NCBI RefSeq assembly: GCF_007126775.1
Contig: NZ_SLAP01000011.1
Span: 1-34,736 of the forward strand
Direction of reading: 5' to 3'
Source of the DNA: Cecembia sp.
GTDB lineage: Bacteria > Bacteroidota > Bacteroidia > Cytophagales > Cyclobacteriaceae
Length of the DNA: 34,736 nt
In this document: positions 33,914 through 34,736 of the stretch, one piece after another
How positions within the stretch are numbered: position 1 is the first letter of the stretch
Layout: each line of letters starts with the position of its first letter
Notes under the pieces: model-generated
What the model was told of the DNA's origin: nothing
Seen by the model: only the letters and a program-made list of their open reading frames with translations
The model's database searches: none
Position numbers and translations under genes: made by a program

Positions 33914-34585
33914 GTGATGCAAAAATCCCATTTAATTGCTGCAGAAACCCTTGATGTCTGGATAAAAGCGGGGAAAAATATTTTCGAGGAAGATGCAATG
34001 GGTTATGACAGCTGGTTTGACAAACATCCGATTCTTTTTGAAAATGAGTTGCAAGCCATAAGAATGTTGTTGCCTAATGAAGGTAAGGGCTTGGAAATCG
34101 GTGTGGGCACTGGCAGGTTTGCCCTTGCCCTTGGTGTCAAGGAAGGCCTCGAGCCTGCCAAAGCCATGGCGAAAATTGCAGCACAGAGGGGAATACAAGT
34201 AAAGGAGGGCGTAGCCGAAGCTTTGCCATATGAAGACCAAAGCTTTGATTTTTTGCTGATGGTAACTACCCTTTGTTTTTTGGATGACCTCTCAAAGGCT
34301 TTTGCGGAAGCCTATCGGGTTTTGAAGAAAAATGGCCAATTGGTCATCGGTTTGATCGATAAAAACAGCCCATTGGGGCGACGGTACGCGCAAGAAAAGG
34401 CAAATAATCACTGGTACAAAAATGCCCATTTTCACAGTACAGAGGAAAGCAGTGAACTTCTGTCAACAGCAGGTTTTTCAGGTTTCAAATACTGCCAAAC
34501 CTTGTTCTCTACTGAGGAAATCCCTGAAAAACCCATTTCGGGTTTTGGGAAGGGGAGTTTTGTTGTCATCCAAGCAAAAAAATAA
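33914..34585 (+). CDS. class I SAM-dependent methyltransferase
   Basis: A 223-residue cytoplasmic methyltransferase. Motif I is LEIGVGTGRFALALG (residues 60-74). The later acidic and hydrophobic strands are SFDFLLMVTTLCFLDD (residues 113-128) and VLKKNGQLVIGLIDKNSPLG. It resembles Methyltransf_11-type enzymes. The substrate is not visible. The following MFS gene begins 3 bases after the stop, so the two are probably co-transcribed. Confidence 0.88.
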   Translation: MMQKSHLIAAETLDVWIKAGKNIFEEDAMGYDSWFDKHPILFENELQAIRMLLPNEGKGLEIGVGTGRFALALGVKEGLEPAKAMAKIAAQRGIQVKEGVAEALPYEDQSFDFLLMVTTLCFLDDLSKAFAEAYRVLKKNGQLVIGLIDKNSPLGRRYAQEKANNHWYKNAHFHSTEESSELLSTAGFSGFKYCQTLFSTEEIPEKPISGFGKGSFVVIQAKK

Positions 34586-34588
34586 GAT

Positions 34589-34736
34589 ATGGAAAAGGTT
34601 CAACTAGGCCTGAAGGAAAACTGGCAACAGTTTACCCTTTTGGTCATTATCAACGCATTTGTGGGAGGGATGGTAGGATTGGAGCGAAGTATTCTGCCCC
34701 AAATTGCCGAAGTGGAATTTGCCATCGCCGCCAAAA
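34589..34736 (+). CDS. MFS transporter, 5' part only
   Basis: The window ends after 49 codons. The first 20 residues are hydrophilic (MEKVQLGLKENWQQFTLLVI), then the first membrane segment includes NAFVGGMVGLERSILPQIAE, typical of the start of the MFS fold. It lies 3 bases after the methyltransferase stop. The rest of the gene is outside the window, so substrate and length are unknown. Confidence 0.7.
   Translation, partial: MEKVQLGLKENWQQFTLLVIINAFVGGMVGLERSILPQIAEVEFAIAAK

Noticed and set aside
1-34736. CRISPR arrays, insertion sequences and prophage genes
   Set aside because: No regularly spaced repeats, transposase motifs or phage structural genes were seen on either strand; only scattered gene fragments occur.

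Overview
The window looks like chromosomal DNA of a Bacteroidota bacterium, most likely from the Cytophagales/Cyclobacteriaceae side. The reasons are moderate to low GC, AT-rich intergenic DNA without clear Shine-Dalgarno sequences, occasional TAnnTTTG-type -7 boxes, a long eukaryote-like IleRS2, a long Bacteroidota-type LspA, and DUF4382 lipoproteins. These family assignments come from reading the proteins; no database search was run.

Layout. 1-2048: a small outer-membrane protein and a DinB/DUF1569-like protein, then a gene graveyard holding a truncated AAA/DUF4143-type ATPase with a perfect 28-bp palindrome over its start codon and a broken antitoxin/RelE-type toxin pair. 2049-6189: ileS and lspA, ending at a terminator. 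6205-8755: a voltage-gated K+ channel with a zinc-ribbon tail, a repeat/remnant strip, and an MFS transporter. 9240-11718: a SulP anion transporter and an outer-membrane barrel protein. 11809-14754: SlyD-type PPIase and a Gfo/Idh/MocA oxidoreductase, convergent with dgt. 14862-18125: two DUF4382 lipoproteins, the second tightly linked to ribD and a free-methionine sulfoxide reductase. 18215-21905 (minus): a CASTOR/POLLUX-like channel, a VF530-type DNA-binding protein, a LOG-family hydrolase and a coiled-coil membrane protein. 22293-22676: a DUF2784 protein.

22947-23249 holds the most striking object: two tandem, 94% identical, tRNA-like genes of about 124 nt. Each has a canonical acceptor stem, a Leu-type D arm, an anticodon arm reading GUC and a canonical T arm, but a 56-nt variable region that folds into a long arm. 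The seven differences between the copies are all in loops or form two compensatory base-pair changes. A candidate promoter precedes the pair and a strong terminator follows it. Several aspartate identity elements (G73, GUC, C38, G2-C71) are present in a class-II-like scaffold. I do not recognise this as a described RNA.

23316-26416: a LolC/E-type permease with rbfA, and a polytopic membrane protein. 26457-33189 (minus): a VTT membrane protein, then uvrA, a TRIC-type channel, glyA, tatC and rpiB in close order, with a 14-bp stem-loop just upstream of the uvrA start. 33273-34736: a Crp/Fnr regulator, a methyltransferase and the start of an MFS transporter cut by the window edge.

Most of the window is ordinary housekeeping sequence. 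The unusual parts are the tRNA-like pair, the decayed accessory patch at about 1.1-2.0 kb, the altered HIGH motif of IleRS, and the uvrA leader hairpin.
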